Shown here in pieces: positions 44,833 to 55,000 of a stretch of DNA of 64,000 nt. The translations under genes and the position numbers were made by a program. The stretch is taken from NCBI GenBank assembly GCA_964438735.1, contig CAYTLW010000004.1, positions 62,001-126,000 of the forward strand, read 5' to 3'. The notes under the pieces are model-generated. The model worked only from the letters and a program-made list of their open reading frames with translations. It did not search any database and had not been told where the DNA came from. The DNA is from CAYTLW01 sp964438735. GTDB taxonomy: Bacteria > Myxococcota_A > UBA9042. Numbering within the stretch: the stretch's first letter is position 1; each line of letters starts with the position of its first letter.

Positions 44833-46797
44833 ATGCGACCTGCGACCAAGACCGCCTGGGGCACGCTGGCGGCGCTGAGCATGCTGGCCCTGGCCTGGCC
44901 GGCCACCGCCGACGCCGACATGGGTACCCGACTGCGCCTGCAAGGCCGCCTGCTCAGCAAGGCGGGCACGCCGGTGCCGGACGGCGCCTACGGCATGACC
45001 GTGCGCTTCTACGCCAACGAAAAGGACGCCCAGGACAAGGCGTTGCTCACCTACGTCGACGCCGGCGTGCTGGTGGCTGGCGGCGCCTTTTCGCTGACCA
45101 TGGACGACAAGGGCAAGCTGGACGCCAAACCCTTCCTGGCCGGCAGCGCGGCCTGGGCCGGCATCCAGATCGGCGTCGATCCCGAGCTCTCGCGCACGCC
45201 GCTGCATCAGGTGCCCTATGCCCTGCGCAGTCAGCACGCCCTGGACCTGGCCTGCAGCGGTTGCGTCGGCGTCGGCGACGTGGACAAGGCCGTGCTGGCG
45301 CCCTACGCCCTGGTCGACAAGCTGGCCAAGGTGGCCACCAGCGGCGCGTATGCAGACCTGTCCGGCAAACCCACTCACGTACAGCTCAAGACCTGTCCCG
45401 CCGGCCAGGTGCTCATCGGCTACAAGGTGGACGGCTCGCCGGTCTGCACACCGGACAAGGACACCACCTACACCAGCAAGCAGTTCGCCAAGAGCAAGCA
45501 GGCTTGCAAGGCGGGCGACGTGGTCACCGGCTTTGGCGCCGACGGCCAGGTGCTCTGCGCCAAGGACACCAACAGCACCTACGGCGGCAAGAACTTCGCC
45601 CTGTCGAGCCAGGACTGCGGCGGCGGCAAGCAGGTGCGCGGCGTGGACGGCAACGGCAAGGTCATCTGCGTCGCCGACAAGGACACCAACAGCACTTACA
45701 ACGGCAAGAACTTCGCCTTGAGCAACAAGCTCTGCGGCTCGGGCTTCGTCTCGCGCGGAGTCGACGCCAATGGCAACCAGGTCTGCATCAAAGACAAGGA
45801 CACCAACAGCACCTACAGCGGCAAGAACTTCGCCCTGAGCAACAAGCTCTGCGGTTCGGGCCACGTCTCGCGGGGCGTCGATGCCAACGGCAACACGGTG
45901 TGCGTCAAGGACAAGGACACCAACAGCACCTACAGCGGCAAGAACTTCGCCCTGAGCAACAAGTACTGCGGTTCGGGCCATGTCGCCCGCGGCATCGACG
46001 CCAACGGCAACATCGTCTGCATCAAGGACAAGGACACCAACAGCACCTATAGCGGCAAGAACTTCGCCCTGGCCAACCAGAGTTGCGGCAGCGGCAAGGT
46101 CCTGCGCGCTGTGGACGGCAACGGCAAGTTCAGCTGCGTCAACATCGGCTACGAGGGCAAGATCGCCGCCGATGACTTCAGCCAGGGCGAGGTGAACAAC
46201 CTGCGCGCGGCCAAGTTGGACAACGGCAGCACACCCTGGAAGGACGGCAACCAGCACAACCACGTCTACAACGTCAACGATGGCTGGCTGCGCGACAACG
46301 GCGACAACTCGCACGTCAAGCTCTACGGCAACAAGCACACCATGGTCTTCCGAACCGACGGCGCCAGCCAGTACAGCAACAACGGCGGCTATCCTTTCAT
46401 CTGGCTCTATGGCGGCGACCACAGCGGTCATCGCAAGATGCTGCTCAACACCTCGGGCCAGATCTGGACCAGCAACTACGGCTGGTTGCACGACAAGTTC
46501 CAGGCCAAGGGCAGCTACGCCAACGCCAACAAGTCCTGCCCGAGCGGTCAGTATCAGCGCGGCGTGGCCAGCAACGGCAACCCCATCTGCTCGACTCCGT
46601 CAGGAAAGTGGCCGTCGGGGCATTACTGCATCTTCCGCAACGGCGGCAGCTGCCCGGGTGGCTTCAGCAATGACAGCATCAACCTGGAGCTGGGCACCCA
46701 TGGCCACGACATGTGCCCGGGTGACCAGAAGGCGGGCGACAGCACGTTTGTGGGTGGTGGGTACTGTTCGGTGCGGATCCGGATGTGTTGTAAGTAG
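44833..46797 (+). CDS. Exported protein with 39-residue tandem repeats and a Cys-rich C-terminal domain
   Basis: A 654-residue protein with a signal peptide (LAALSMLALAWPATADA). Residues about 30-160 form a beta domain typical of surface or fibre proteins (RLQGRLLSKAGTPVPDGAYG ... PLHQVPYALRSQHALDL). Residues 244-438 are five 39-residue repeats of the form DKDTNSTYSGKNFAL...LCGSGxVxRGVDANGN, with a diverged sixth copy before them. Residues about 450-560 look like a fibre-head region (WLRDNGDNSHVKLYGNKHTM). The C-terminal ~70 residues (YCIFRNGGSCPGGFSNDSIN ... CSVRIRMCCK) resemble an apple-like disulfide domain. It is probably a cell-surface fibre or adhesin. ATG 44833 follows GGGGAGAGAAG. Confidence 0.75.
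   Translation: MRPATKTAWGTLAALSMLALAWPATADADMGTRLRLQGRLLSKAGTPVPDGAYGMTVRFYANEKDAQDKALLTYVDAGVLVAGGAFSLTMDDKGKLDAKPFLAGSAAWAGIQIGVDPELSRTPLHQVPYALRSQHALDLACSGCVGVGDVDKAVLAPYALVDKLAKVATSGAYADLSGKPTHVQLKTCPAGQVLIGYKVDGSPVCTPDKDTTYTSKQFAKSKQACKAGDVVTGFGADGQVLCAKDTNSTYGGKNFALSSQDCGGGKQVRGVDGNGKVICVADKDTNSTYNGKNFALSNKLCGSGFVSRGVDANGNQVCIKDKDTNSTYSGKNFALSNKLCGSGHVSRGVDANGNTVCVKDKDTNSTYSGKNFALSNKYCGSGHVARGIDANGNIVCIKDKDTNSTYSGKNFALANQSCGSGKVLRAVDGNGKFSCVNIGYEGKIAADDFSQGEVNNLRAAKLDNGSTPWKDGNQHNHVYNVNDGWLRDNGDNSHVKLYGNKHTMVFRTDGASQYSNNGGYPFIWLYGGDHSGHRKMLLNTSGQIWTSNYGWLHDKFQAKGSYANANKSCPSGQYQRGVASNGNPICSTPSGKWPSGHYCIFRNGGSCPGGFSNDSINLELGTHGHDMCPGDQKAGDSTFVGGGYCSVRIRMCCK
45562..46146 (+). repeat. Five tandem 117-bp repeats with exact period
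   Basis: The anchor AAGGACACCAACAGCAC recurs at 45562, 45679, 45796, 45913 and 46030, exactly 117 bp apart. The copies from 45679 on are nearly identical, consistent with recent duplication or homogenisation within the fibre-like gene. Confidence 0.92.
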
Positions 46798-46898
46798 GGT
46801 TGGAGAGCAGGGCTCGCGCGAAGCCGCAAAGCCGCAGAGCCGCAACGCAGAAGAGAGGGGGGCTTTCGCATGTTGGCTGGCCCACGTGTCGAATCCAT

Positions 46899-48944
46899 AT
46901 GACATCTCCGAAGCGAAACAGATCACAGGTTGTCTCGGCACGCTGGTGGCCCGTTTTGGTGCTCGCCGTCCTGGCAGCGGGGTGTGGTGCGGACGACGGC
47001 GACGATTCGGGTACGCCGGCGCCGGTTTGTGTGTTGGCTGCGGATTTGGGCGACGCGGATGCGCCCGACTTCACCGCCAGTGTGGGTTGCCAGGGCGATT
47101 TCGACACGCTCGCCCGCTCGCCCTGCAGCGCGGCGATTCCAGGGGCGGTGTCCGCCAAGACCATCATCGACCGCATGGATGATGACGCGCTCTACTTCCT
47201 CAACGCGGCGCGTTACCCGATCCACTGGCAGTTCGCGCGCAAGCACCTGTCGGGTAAGGGCAAGCCGATCGTCGGCTCGCAGAAGTCCTTTTCCCAGGTC
47301 GAGTACTACAGCCCGGATCGCCGCTTTCTGCTGGGCGCGGTGACGTACTACAGCGGGCCGGGCATCTGGGCCTATGAGCTGGCGCCCTATGACACCTCGA
47401 GCGTGGAGATGCTGGTGCAGGCCCTGGATGCGGTGGCGGCGGCCAGCTTCTTCGGCGACAAGCTGGTCTTTCACCCCACCTCGCAAGCGCTGGAGGAGTT
47501 GGCGGCCAAGCTGCCGTCACGCATCAAGGTCGTCGACAACGACTCGCTCTACGCCGGCATGAGCTTCGTGCCTTTCAATCCCGGCACGGCGATCGGCCAG
47601 CTGCGCGTCTATTCCATCGCTGACCTGGAGTCGGGCAAGTCCTTTGTCACGCCGCGGGATATCGCGGTGCTGGACGCGGTGCCCAACGACATCGCCGTGG
47701 TCGCCGGCCTGATCACCGGCCAGATGCAGACGCCGCTGTCGCACGTCAACGTGCTCTCACAGAATCGCGGCACGCCGAACATGGCCTTGCTGGGCGCCTC
47801 CACCGATCCCGCCATCACCGCCCTGGATGGCCGCTGGGTCAAGTTGGTGGTCACCCCCTTCGACTACAGCCTGGTCGAGGTGCCCAAAGCCGAAGCCGAC
47901 GCCTGGTGGCAGGCTCACAAGCCGGACGACTTGAAGGTGCCCGCCCTGGCCCTGGAGGTGACCGAGCTGCGCGACGCCTGGCTCATCGGTCTGGACGAGA
48001 TCCCCTCCTTCGGCGGCAAAGCGTCCAACTACGGCGAGCTCGCCCGCATCGGCCCCAAGGTGCCGGTGCCCAAGGCGTTCGCGGTGCCCATGGCCTGGTA
48101 CAAGCAGTTCGAAAAGAAACACGGCTTCGACGCGCAGGTGCAGGCCTTGCTGAAGGATGACAACTTCCTCTCCGATCCGAAGGTCCGCGCCGCAGCCCTG
48201 CAGAAGCTGCGCGACGAGATGCGCGCCGCGCCCCTGGACCCGGTGTTCACCAAGCTGCTCGCCGACAAGCTGACCGCCGACTACAAGGACGTGCGCATGC
48301 GCTTCCGCTCGAGCACCAACGCCGAGGACCTGGACGGCTTCACCGGCGCCGGGCTTTACGACAGCCAGACCTACGACCCGGCCAACGACAAGAAGAATAT
48401 GGTCGACGCCGTGCGCAAGGTGTGGGCCAGCTTGTGGAATCTGCGCGCCTTCGAGGAGCGCTCCTGGCGCGGCATCGACCACCTCGGCGTGGGCATGGCG
48501 CTGCTCTGCCATCGCGGCTTCCCGGCCGAGGACAGCAACGGCGTGGCGTTGACCAACAACATCTTCAACCAGACAGAGCCCGCCTTCTACATCAACGCCC
48601 AGCTTGGCGACGTGCCCGTGGTGCGACCGCCGGGCGGCGAGCTGCCCGACGCGCTGCTCTACTACTACGCCTACGCCAACCAGCCCGTGGTCTGGCTGGG
48701 TCACAGCTCCTTGATGCCCGAAGGCGAACACGTCCTGAGCGCCGAGCAGTTGTGGACCCTGGGCGAGGGGTTGGATGCGGTGCACAAGGCCTTCGCCAAG
48801 CACTACAGCAAGGCCGGACAGTTCTACGCCATGGACGTGGAGTGGAAGTTCAACACCGATCCAGGTGACACCACCTCGCGCCTGTGGATCAAGCAGGCGC
48901 GACCGCACGGCGGTTGGAGCGAGTCCACAGGGGCCTGCAACTGA
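46899..48944 (+). CDS. Lipoprotein dikinase with phosphohistidine and PEP/pyruvate-binding ATP-grasp domains (GWD-like order)
   Basis: A 681-residue protein. A lipobox signal VLAVLAAGC (Cys29) opens it. The phosphohistidine swivelling domain comes first, with His282 in MQTPLSHVNVLSQNRGTPNM. The nucleotide-binding PPDK_N domain follows: SFGGKASNYGELARIG (about 370), RFRSSTNAEDLDGFTGAGLY (about 468), and the terminal MDVEWKFN ... LWIKQARP. This order, His domain before ATP domain, is that of alpha-glucan water dikinases, the reverse of PEP synthase/PPDK. A glucan or phosphate-acceptor dikinase activity is possible, but an exported ATP-dependent enzyme is hard to explain. The start has no strong ribosome binding site; ATG 46899 is chosen for the signal peptide. 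Confidence 0.8.
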   Translation: MTSPKRNRSQVVSARWWPVLVLAVLAAGCGADDGDDSGTPAPVCVLAADLGDADAPDFTASVGCQGDFDTLARSPCSAAIPGAVSAKTIIDRMDDDALYFLNAARYPIHWQFARKHLSGKGKPIVGSQKSFSQVEYYSPDRRFLLGAVTYYSGPGIWAYELAPYDTSSVEMLVQALDAVAAASFFGDKLVFHPTSQALEELAAKLPSRIKVVDNDSLYAGMSFVPFNPGTAIGQLRVYSIADLESGKSFVTPRDIAVLDAVPNDIAVVAGLITGQMQTPLSHVNVLSQNRGTPNMALLGASTDPAITALDGRWVKLVVTPFDYSLVEVPKAEADAWWQAHKPDDLKVPALALEVTELRDAWLIGLDEIPSFGGKASNYGELARIGPKVPVPKAFAVPMAWYKQFEKKHGFDAQVQALLKDDNFLSDPKVRAAALQKLRDEMRAAPLDPVFTKLLADKLTADYKDVRMRFRSSTNAEDLDGFTGAGLYDSQTYDPANDKKNMVDAVRKVWASLWNLRAFEERSWRGIDHLGVGMALLCHRGFPAEDSNGVALTNNIFNQTEPAFYINAQLGDVPVVRPPGGELPDALLYYYAYANQPVVWLGHSSLMPEGEHVLSAEQLWTLGEGLDAVHKAFAKHYSKAGQFYAMDVEWKFNTDPGDTTSRLWIKQARPHGGWSESTGACN

Positions 48945-48980
48945 GCCAGCGCCCGAGATGCAACGCCTTTGTTGTGACAC

Positions 48981-49010
48981 TTGAGGTTCCCCGGCGGGAG
49001 ACGATACCAT
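48981..49010 (+). promoter_or_regulatory. Possible promoter for the giant Cys-rich gene
   Basis: TTGAGG (48981-48986) and TACCAT (49005-49010) are spaced 18 bp apart, 74 bp before the start codon, in the 139-bp gap after the dikinase gene. This is an eye-level match only. Confidence 0.3.
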
Positions 49011-49083
49011 CACCACGTCTGTTGGGACGCCGGGCCCGCCGCTGTATGCGATGGTGAGCGATGTCCCGGGAAGGGGGGGGCGC

Positions 49084-52000
49084 ATGAACGGTCGTGGTTG
49101 GGGCGCAGCGCATTGGTTCGTTGGCACCAGGTTCGTCAGCACGTGGTGCATCGTCCTGGCAGCTGCGCTGGCAGCCGGCGGTTGCGAAGCGCCCGTGGAG
49201 ACGACCGACGAACCCGCCGATACCACGACCGGCGGCGGTGAAGACGCCATCGTGGACGCCACCGTGGCCGACCAGGCCAGCACCGGCGGCTGCAAATCCG
49301 ACGACGACTGCGAGGCCGACGCGCCCGTCTGCGACACAGCGTCTGGCAAATGTGAAGGCTGCACCAAGGACGACCAATGTGACGCCGATCGCCACTGCCT
49401 GGACGGCAAGTGCCCCGCGGATGTGTGCAAGAAGGGCGAAAAGAAGTGCGACGGCCCCGGCAAGGTCGCCCGTTGCGCCGACAATGGCGGCGCCTTCGAC
49501 CCCACTCCCTGCGGCGACAAGGAGATCTGCGAGGACGGCAACTGCCTCAAGGTGGTCTGCAAAGCCGACAGCAAGAAGTGCGAGGACAACGGCGTGGCGA
49601 CCTGCAACAAGCTCGGCACCGCCTGGGGCGAGGCCACCAAATGCAGCGACACCCAGACCTGCGCCGCCGGTGTCTGCCAGGATCACGACTGCAAACCGGC
49701 CAGCACCAAGTGCGAGAACGCGTCCATCCTGACCTGCCAGGAGGACGGGCTGGGTTGGAAGACCACCGCCTGCAAAGATGGCAGCGATGGCGGCGCGGCG
49801 CAGTGGTGCGCAGACGTCGAGGGCACGCCCACGTGCCAGGATCAGACCTGCCAACCCACCCAGACGGCCTGCAAGGACGGCATCGCGGTGGTCTGCAAGG
49901 ATGACGGCCTAGGCACCACCGTGGTCGAGGACTGCACCAAGAAGGATCCCGACGGCGGCCCCGGCAAGACCTGCATCTCGGGCAAGTGTGTCTCGCTCAA
50001 CTGCGTGCCCAAAAGCACCAAATGCGCCGGCAAGAACCTGGTCACCTGCAAGGATGATGGCCTCGGCGTGACCACCAAGTCCTGCGGCGCCCAGATGGGC
50101 TGCGAGGACGGCAAGTGCATGCCCATCATCTGCCTGGCCACCAGCGAATTCTGCGACGGCAAGGTGGCCAAGAAGTGCAACCTCTTCGGCACCAGCGCGA
50201 CCGTGACCGACGACTGCCCCAAGGCCGACAAGACCTGCTCCAAGGGCAAGTGCGTCGAGTACGTGTGCAAGCCCGGCGCCATCAGCTGCGGCGCGGGCGG
50301 CGGCCAGGTGCAGACCTGCAACGCCGACGGGCTGTCCTACAAGGCCAAGAACTGCACTGGCGGCACCACCTGCGTCAAGGACACCTGCAAACCGGTCATC
50401 TGCACCCCCGATTCGATGTTCTGCAAGGGCGCCGAGGTCAAGAAGTGCGATGCAACTGGCACCAGCAGCGCCACCGACGCCACCTGCGCCAAGGACAAGG
50501 TCTGCCTGCAGGGCAAGTGCGTGCCCAAGGTCTGCGACGCCGGCGAGCTCAAGTGCAACGGCCTCAAGGCGACCCAGCAGTGCAAACCCAGCGGGCTGGG
50601 CTGGACCGACAAGAGCTGCGCGGACAAGACCGCATGTGACAAGGGCCAATGCCTGCCCCAGGTCTGCAGCCCGTCGGCCCTGCAATGCGACGAGGGCAAG
50701 GCCAACAAGTGCGACGCCAAGGGCTTGAAGTGGGCGCTGGCGGGCGACTGCAAATCCAAGGGCCAGAACTGCATCGCCGGCAAGTGCGTCGACTATGTCT
50801 GCAAGGCGGGCGCCAAGAAGTGCGACAAGGGCAAACTGGCCACCTGCGCCAAGAGCGGCATGTCCTGGAGCCAGGCGACCTGCGGCAAGGACACCATCTG
50901 CGATGCGGGCTCCTGCGAGCCCCTGATCTGCACGCCCAAGCAGAAGAAATGCGCCAACAACAAGGCCATGGTCTGCAACGACCTGGGCACGGTCTCCAAG
51001 CTCGTATCCGACTGCACCAAGAGCAAGCAGAACTGCGTCAAGGGCGCCTGCGTCGACTTCGTCTGCAAGGCCAAGACCAGCAAATGCGAGGCTGGCGTGC
51101 GCATGATCTGCGCCGATGACGGCATGGCCTGGAACAATGCGGCCTGCGGCAAGGGCACCATCTGCGAGGCGGGCGCGTGCAAGAACGTCGTCTGCGAGGC
51201 CAAGAAGGCCTTCTGCAAGGGCCACCTGGTGCAGCAATGCAACGACCTGGGCACGGCGGCCAAAGATGGCGACGACTGCAAGGCCAAGGGCAAGGCCTGT
51301 GTCGCCGGCAAGTGCGTCGACCTGCTCTGCAAGCCGGGCGCGCTCAGCTGCAAATCCGGCAAACTGCGGACCTGCAACGCCGACGGTCTCGGCTGGACGG
51401 CCAAGGATTGCGCGGCGGGCACCGCGTGTGTGAGCGGCGTGTGCAAGACCGTCATCTGCAAAGCCGACCAGCTCGCCTGCAAGGGCAGCGTGCTGCAGAC
51501 CTGCGATGCCACCGGCACCGCCATCGCCAAGACCGTCGACTGCGCCGCCGACAAGAAGAAGTGCTCGGCCGGCAAGTGCGTCGCGGCCATCTGCAAGGCC
51601 GGCACCACCACCTGCCAGAGCGGCCAGCTGGCCACCTGCGACGCCGGCGAACTGTCCTGGAACAAGCAGTCCTGCGGCGTCGGCAAGGCGTGCGATGGCG
51701 GCAAATGCCTGGCTGTCATCTGCACGCCGAACAAGGCAACCTGCAAGGTGCGGCAGGCCTACAAGTGCAACGCCACCGGCACCGCCAATCCGCTGCTGAC
51801 CGACTGCAAGAAGCTGGACAAGGCCTGCGTCAACGGCGAGTGCAAGCCGCTGCTCTGCAAGCCGGGGGCCGTCAAATGTGACGGCATCAAGCTGGCCACC
51901 TGCAATCTCGACGGGCTCACCTGGAAGAGCGCCGACTGCGCCAAGGGCAAGGCCTGCGCGGGCGCCAAGTGCGTCGCTGTGGCCTGCAAAGCCAACGAGA

Positions 52001-55000
52001 AGTCCTGCGACGGCTTCAACGCCATGTTGTGCAACGCCAGCGGGACCAAGAACGAGCTCCAGGCCGCCTGCGACAAGCAGGGCAAGGCCTGCAAGGCTGG
52101 CAAGTGTGTGCCCCAGGTCTGCAAGCCGGGCACCAAGACCTGCCTGCAGAAAGACGCCATGGTCTGCAACGCCGACGCCCTGGGCTGGAAGGTCACGGCC
52201 TGCGGCGGCGACACGGTGTGCGAGAACGGCGTCTGCGCCAAGAAGATCTGTACCCCCTTCAAGCCCTTCTGCGACGCCAAGGCCAACGCGATCAAGATGT
52301 GCAATCCCCTGGGCACCGATGGGGTCACCGTGACGCCGTGCAAGTCCAATGAGCTGTGCATCGGTACGCAGTGCGAGACCAAGGTCTGCGAGCCCAACAA
52401 GCAGGGCTGCAAGGACCTGGCCACCCTGACGGTCTGCAACTCGACGGGTACCAGCGCCAAGGAGTACCCCTGCGGCTCCGGCAAGGTCTGCTACAAGGGC
52501 GGCTGCCCGAACAAGCTCTGCGAGCCGTCGGCGAAGTTCTGCGAAAAGAACGTCAGCATCCAGTGCGCCGCCACCGGCCTGTCCAAGAGCACGCTGGCCG
52601 ATTGCAGCAAGACCAACCAGGTCTGCGTCAAGGGCAAGTGCCTGGACAAGATCTGCAAGTCCGGCGCCCTGTCCTGCATCGACGGCCAGGTGGGCACCTG
52701 CAACTCTGACGGCATGGGCTGGACCAAGAAGCCCTGCGATGACGGCAACGCCTGCACCTCCAACGGCTGCAAGGATGCCAAGTGTGCGTACGGCGCGCCC
52801 AAGACCTGCAACGACGGCAACGTCTGCACCACCGACAAATGCGACACCTCCAACGGCAAGTGCAGCAACAAGGCCGTCGGCGGCAACTGCGACGATGGCA
52901 GCAAGTGCACCTTTGGCGAAACGTGCGTCAGCGGCGTCTGCAAGGAAGGCAAGTGGGGCGTGGTCAGCACCCTGGCCGGCACGGGCTCCAGCGGGGTCGC
53001 CGATGGCGCGGCGAACAAGGCCACCTTCAACGGTCCATTCGGCGTCACGGTGGGTGGCGATGGCACAGTGTACATCGCCGGCTTGAACGGTCAGCGCATC
53101 CGCCGCATCAAGGATGGCACCGTCAGCCTGTGGGCCGGCAGCTCGGCCGGTTTCGCCAACGGCAAGGGCTCGGCGGCGAAGTTCAACAATCCGTCCGGCA
53201 TCGCCGTCGACGCGGAGGGCACCGGCTATGTGGCCGACCAGAACAACCACAAGATCCGCCGGATCGAGGGCGATGGCATGGTGACCGTGCACGCCGGCGG
53301 CAAGGCGGGCTTCATGGACGGCGCGCCCGAGGTGGCCCAATTCGATCATCCCGTGGGCGTCGCCGTCGACAAGGCGGGCAACGTCTACGTGGCCGATCGG
53401 CTCAACCATCGCATCCGCAAAATCAACGCCATGGGCGTGGTCAACACCCTGGCCGGCTCGGGCAACGCGGGCAACAACGACGGCCCCGCCGCCCAGGCCC
53501 GATTCCGCTATCCCATGGGCATCGCGGTCGATGGCGCGGGCAACGTCTACGTCGGCGACGAGTACTACGCCCGGGTGCGCAAGGTCGCGCCCAACGGCAC
53601 CGTGAGCACGCTCGCCGGCGGCAGCATGGGCTACAAGGATGGCAAGGGCAGCGCAGCCCAGTTCGCCGGCCAGCTCGGCGTGGCGGTCAACCTCTACGGC
53701 CAGGTGGCGGTCGCCGATCGCAAGAGCCAACGCATCCGCCTGATCAGCCCAGACGGTCAGGTCACCACCATCGCCGGCACGGGCTCGGCCTCTTTCTCAG
53801 ACACCGTGGCCAACCAGGCCCGCTTCAACCAGCCCACCGGCGTGGCCTTCGACCACTGGGGGCGCATCGTCATCGTCGACTCCGGCAACCGGCGGATCCG
53901 CCTGTTGACCCCGTCCAAGCTCTCCTGCGACGACGACAACGTCTGCACCAAGGATCAATGCGACGCCAAGTCCGGCAAATGCGTCTTCACGGCCCTGCAA
54001 GCGGGCACCAAGTGCAACGACGGCTCGGCCTGCACCTCCGAAGATAAATGCAGCGACAAGGCGCAATGCGTCGGCAAGGAAAAGAACTGCGGCGACGGCA
54101 ACGCCTGCACCGACGATCCCTGCGACGCCGCCAGCGGCAAGTGCAGCCACATCAACAGCACCGCCCCCTGCGACGACGGCAACGGCTGCACCGCCGGCGA
54201 CACCTGCAAGGGCGGCAAGTGCGTCTCCGGCCAGCCGACGGTCTGCGATGACAAGAACTCCTGCACGTCAGACAAGTGCGACACCAAGGCTGGCAAATGT
54301 GTGTTCACCAAGGCCCAGGTGGGCGCCAAGTGCGACGACGGTGACGCCTGCACCTCCGGCGACGCCTGCGACAGCGCTCCGAAGTGCGTCGGCAAGACCC
54401 AGAAGGCATGCGATGACAGCGACCTGTGCACCAAGGACTCCTGCGATCCCAAGAGCGGCAACTGCGTGCACACCGCCATCGACCTGAAATGCGACGACGG
54501 CAAGGCCTGCACCAAGGACGCCTGCGATCCCAAGACCGGTAAATGCGGCTTCACCAACCAGACCGATGGCGCCGCCTGTGTCGACAAGAGCAAGGTCTGC
54601 ACCGAAAAGATGACCTGCAAGGGCGGCGCCTGCCAGGGCGGCGTGCCCAAGGCCTGCGATGACAAGAACCAGTGCACGGTCGACAGCTGCGATCCCAAGA
54701 CCGGCAAGTGCATCCACAAGCCGGGCGGCGGCTGCGTGCCCGGGCGTCGCGTCTTCCTCAGCAGCGTCAAGTACACCGCCGACCTGGGCGGTCTCAGCGG
54801 TGCGGACGCCAAGTGCAAGGCCCTCGCCGACGCGCAGGGACTGGGCGGCAAGTGGATGGCCTGGCTGAGCGACGCCAGCACCTGGCCGGCCAAGCGCTTC
54901 AACAAGTCCAACTTCCCCTACGTACGCATCGACGGCAAGCTCATCGCCAACAACTGGAGTGACCTGGTCGACCAGACCATCGCCGCGCCCATCAACGTCG

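Noticed and set aside
49909..53730. A 1273-codon minus-strand open frame inside the giant Cys-rich gene
   Set aside because: It mirrors the repeated Cys modules on the coding strand and consists of Ala/Gly/Leu/Val-rich low-complexity repeats.
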